Below, in pieces: positions 13,821-15,125 of a stretch of DNA of 15,125 nucleotides. The notes beneath the pieces are model-generated. The model searched no databases. It was not told the origin of the DNA and saw only the letters and a program-made list of their open reading frames with translations. This stretch comes from Oscillospiraceae bacterium (GTDB lineage Bacteria; Bacillota; Clostridia; Oscillospirales; Ruminococcaceae), in contig CAAGCE010000104.1 of assembly GCA_900768245.1 (NCBI GenBank), positions 1-15,125 on the forward strand. The letters run 5' to 3'. The stretch's first letter is position 1. Every line of letters begins with the position of its first letter. The position numbers and the translations under genes were made by a program.

Positions 13821-14915
13821 ATGATGGAAATAAAAGTAACAAAAACAACTGCTCCTAAAGCAAAGCCGCAGGATCAGACAAAGCTTGGTTTCGGTAAGAT
13901 ATTTACTGACCATATGTTCCTTATGAACTATGACGAAGGTCAGGGCTGGCACGACGCAAGAATCGTACCATACGGTCCTATCCCAATGGATCCTGCCGCA
14001 ATGTGCCTGCACTATGGTCAGGCTGACTTTGAAGGCTTAAAGGCTTACAGAACAGCTGACGGCAAGATACAGCTTTTCCGCCCCGATCAGAATATGGCAA
14101 GACTCAACGTTTCAAACGACCGTCTTTGCATTCCGAAGATCGATGAAGCTTTCGCAGTTGAAGCTATCAAAACACTTGTTAAGATCGATGAAGACTGGAT
14201 CCCGACAGCAGAGGGAACATCACTTTATATAAGACCTTACATTTTTGCAATTGACCCAATGGTCGGCGTTCACCCTGCAAAGCACCTTCTTTTCGCAATA
14301 ATCCTTTCACCTGTAGGTGCATATTATGAAAACGGACTTGCTCCTGTAAAGATCTACGTTGAAGAACATTATGTCCGTGCCGTAACAGGCGGAACAGGCT
14401 TTACAAAGGCAGCCGCAAACTATGCTATCTCACTTAAAGCACAGGAAGAAGCTGAAAAGCAGGGCTATGCACAGGTACTCTGGCTCGACGGCGTCCACAG
14501 AAAATATATCGACGAAGTAGGCGCAATGAACGTATTCTTCGTAGTAAACGGCGAGGTTCTCACACCAAGCCTTGACAGAGGATCTATCCTCGGCGGTATC
14601 ACAAGAAAATCATGTATCGAGCTTCTCCGTTCAATGGGTTATAAGGTAACAGAAAGAGACATTACAATAGATGAACTTGTAGCCGCATATGAAAACGGTA
14701 CATTTGACGAAGCATTCGGCACAGGTACAGCCGCAGTGATCTCACCTATCGGCGAACTCAAATACGGCGATAAGGTAATGCAGATCAATAAGGGCGAGAT
14801 CGGACCTATCTCACAGAAGCTTTACGATACACTTACAGGTATCCAGTGGGGCAAGATCGAAGATAAGTTTGGCTGGACAGTAAAAGTCGGCGAATGCTGC
14901 TGCAAGAATAAGTAA
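13821..14915 (+). CDS. ilvE: Branched-chain amino acid aminotransferase
   Basis: PLP-dependent fold-type IV transaminase for the last step of valine, leucine and isoleucine synthesis, also used in their breakdown; cytosolic. About 364 residues, as in the eukaryote-like BCAT group. Motifs: DFEGLKAYR near 69-77, the PLP lysine in GGTGFTK (K196), WLDGVHRKYIDEVGAMN (221-237) and GTGTAAVISPIG near 300-311. The C-terminus ends in an unusual CCC. The frame opens at TTG 13803, which lies inside the ribosome site (GGGAGGA, 13805-13811). ATG 13821 (10 nt spacing) is chosen, but ATG 13815 (4 nt) or 13824 is possible. Single-gene unit with its own promoter and terminator. D-amino-acid aminotransferases share the fold, but these motifs fit BCAT. 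Confidence 0.94.
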   Translation: MMEIKVTKTTAPKAKPQDQTKLGFGKIFTDHMFLMNYDEGQGWHDARIVPYGPIPMDPAAMCLHYGQADFEGLKAYRTADGKIQLFRPDQNMARLNVSNDRLCIPKIDEAFAVEAIKTLVKIDEDWIPTAEGTSLYIRPYIFAIDPMVGVHPAKHLLFAIILSPVGAYYENGLAPVKIYVEEHYVRAVTGGTGFTKAAANYAISLKAQEEAEKQGYAQVLWLDGVHRKYIDEVGAMNVFFVVNGEVLTPSLDRGSILGGITRKSCIELLRSMGYKVTERDITIDELVAAYENGTFDEAFGTGTAAVISPIGELKYGDKVMQINKGEIGPISQKLYDTLTGIQWGKIEDKFGWTVKVGECCCKNK

Positions 14916-14937
14916 TATAAATTGCATATATCAAAAA

Positions 14938-14978
14938 AAATCCCGGATCTGATATTTTGTCGGATTCGGGATTTTTTT
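14938..14978 (+). terminator. ilvE terminator
   Basis: 15-bp stem with two G-U pairs (14938-14952 with 14960-14974) and loop TATTTTG, 22 nt after the stop codon. A T7 run at 14972-14978 overlaps the stem foot and the end of the interspersed repeat. Confidence 0.9.
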
Positions 14979-15070
14979 ATTTAGACGCGCCCAAGAAGGT
15001 GCGAACCCCAAGATAGCAGCCGCGGCGCAAGTTTTGCACAAAATCCAATGAGCCAAACAAAAGTAACAGC
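14972..15070 (-). repeat. ~100 bp interspersed repeat, right copy
   Basis: Reverse complement of the repeat at 213-312 (about 82 of 99 positions identical by hand). It follows the ilvE terminator hairpin directly, reading TTTTTTTATTTAGACGCG away from the gene, just as the left copy does relative to its gene. It contains the palindrome GCCGCGGC (in both copies) and no reading frame. Confidence 0.75.
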
Positions 15071-15077
15071 GCACCCA

Positions 15078-15125
15078 TATAAAAGTTTCGGTCAAGCCTT
15101 TTCAAAGGCTTGTGGGAATCCAAAG
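15078..15125 (+). repeat. Second repeat module with hairpin, cut by the window end
   Basis: Begins with TATAAAAGTTTCGGT, identical to 198-212, then CAAGCCTTT-TC-AAAGGCTTG (15093-15112), a perfect 9-bp inverted repeat with almost no loop. The following GGGAATCCAAAG runs to the window edge. The left copy shares only the first 15 nt. Confidence 0.55.

Overview
This 15.1 kb window looks like a chromosomal segment of a low-to-moderate-GC Firmicute, most likely a Clostridia/Ruminococcus-type gut anaerobe. That placement is inference. It rests on strong AGGAGG-type ribosome sites, near-consensus sigma-A promoters with extended -10 boxes, a YesM/YesN-type two-component pair, a CsoR-CopA copper operon and the codon style. 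No phage, plasmid, CRISPR or transposase gene is visible.

Layout. 1-364: non-coding, with a repeat and a terminator. 365-1060 (-): unknown three-helix membrane protein with its own consensus promoter. 1285-5111 (-): signalling operon of a large membrane hybrid histidine kinase (HisKA-HATPase-degenerate receiver-receiver-Hpt) followed by a receiver/HD-GYP response regulator, suggesting a phosphorelay ending in cyclic-di-GMP breakdown. 5112-5466: divergent promoter region. 5467-8865 (+): YesM-type sensor kinase and YesN-type AraC response regulator with no transporter genes nearby. 8866-8998: convergent terminators. 8999-13247 (-): copper operon in the order csoR, copA, 12-codon mini-ORF, MFS exporter. 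Its promoter has a CsoR-type operator between -35 and -10 and a second one downstream. 13387-13508 (-): probable small gene with a broken frame, ending in a strong terminator. 13612-13686 (-): tRNA-Arg(CCU) with promoter and terminator. 13821-14915 (+): branched-chain aminotransferase with promoter and terminator. 14971-15125: repeats again.

How the genes work together. CsoR should release the copper operon when Cu(I) rises. CopA, which carries a metal-binding domain at each end, would pump copper out, and no separate CopZ gene is present. The MFS pump lies downstream of copA behind a mini-ORF and three inverted repeats, two of them mutually exclusive, which resembles a translational attenuator. 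It may therefore have a second, ligand-dependent control.

The two least explained features are (1) a ~100 bp repeat present at both ends of the window in inverted orientation, each copy joined directly to the 3' side of a terminator hairpin and seeming to supply its T-tract, and (2) the copA-MFS leader. Several annotated starts were moved inward from upstream in-frame TTG or ATG codons because the ribosome-binding site fits the inner ATG.
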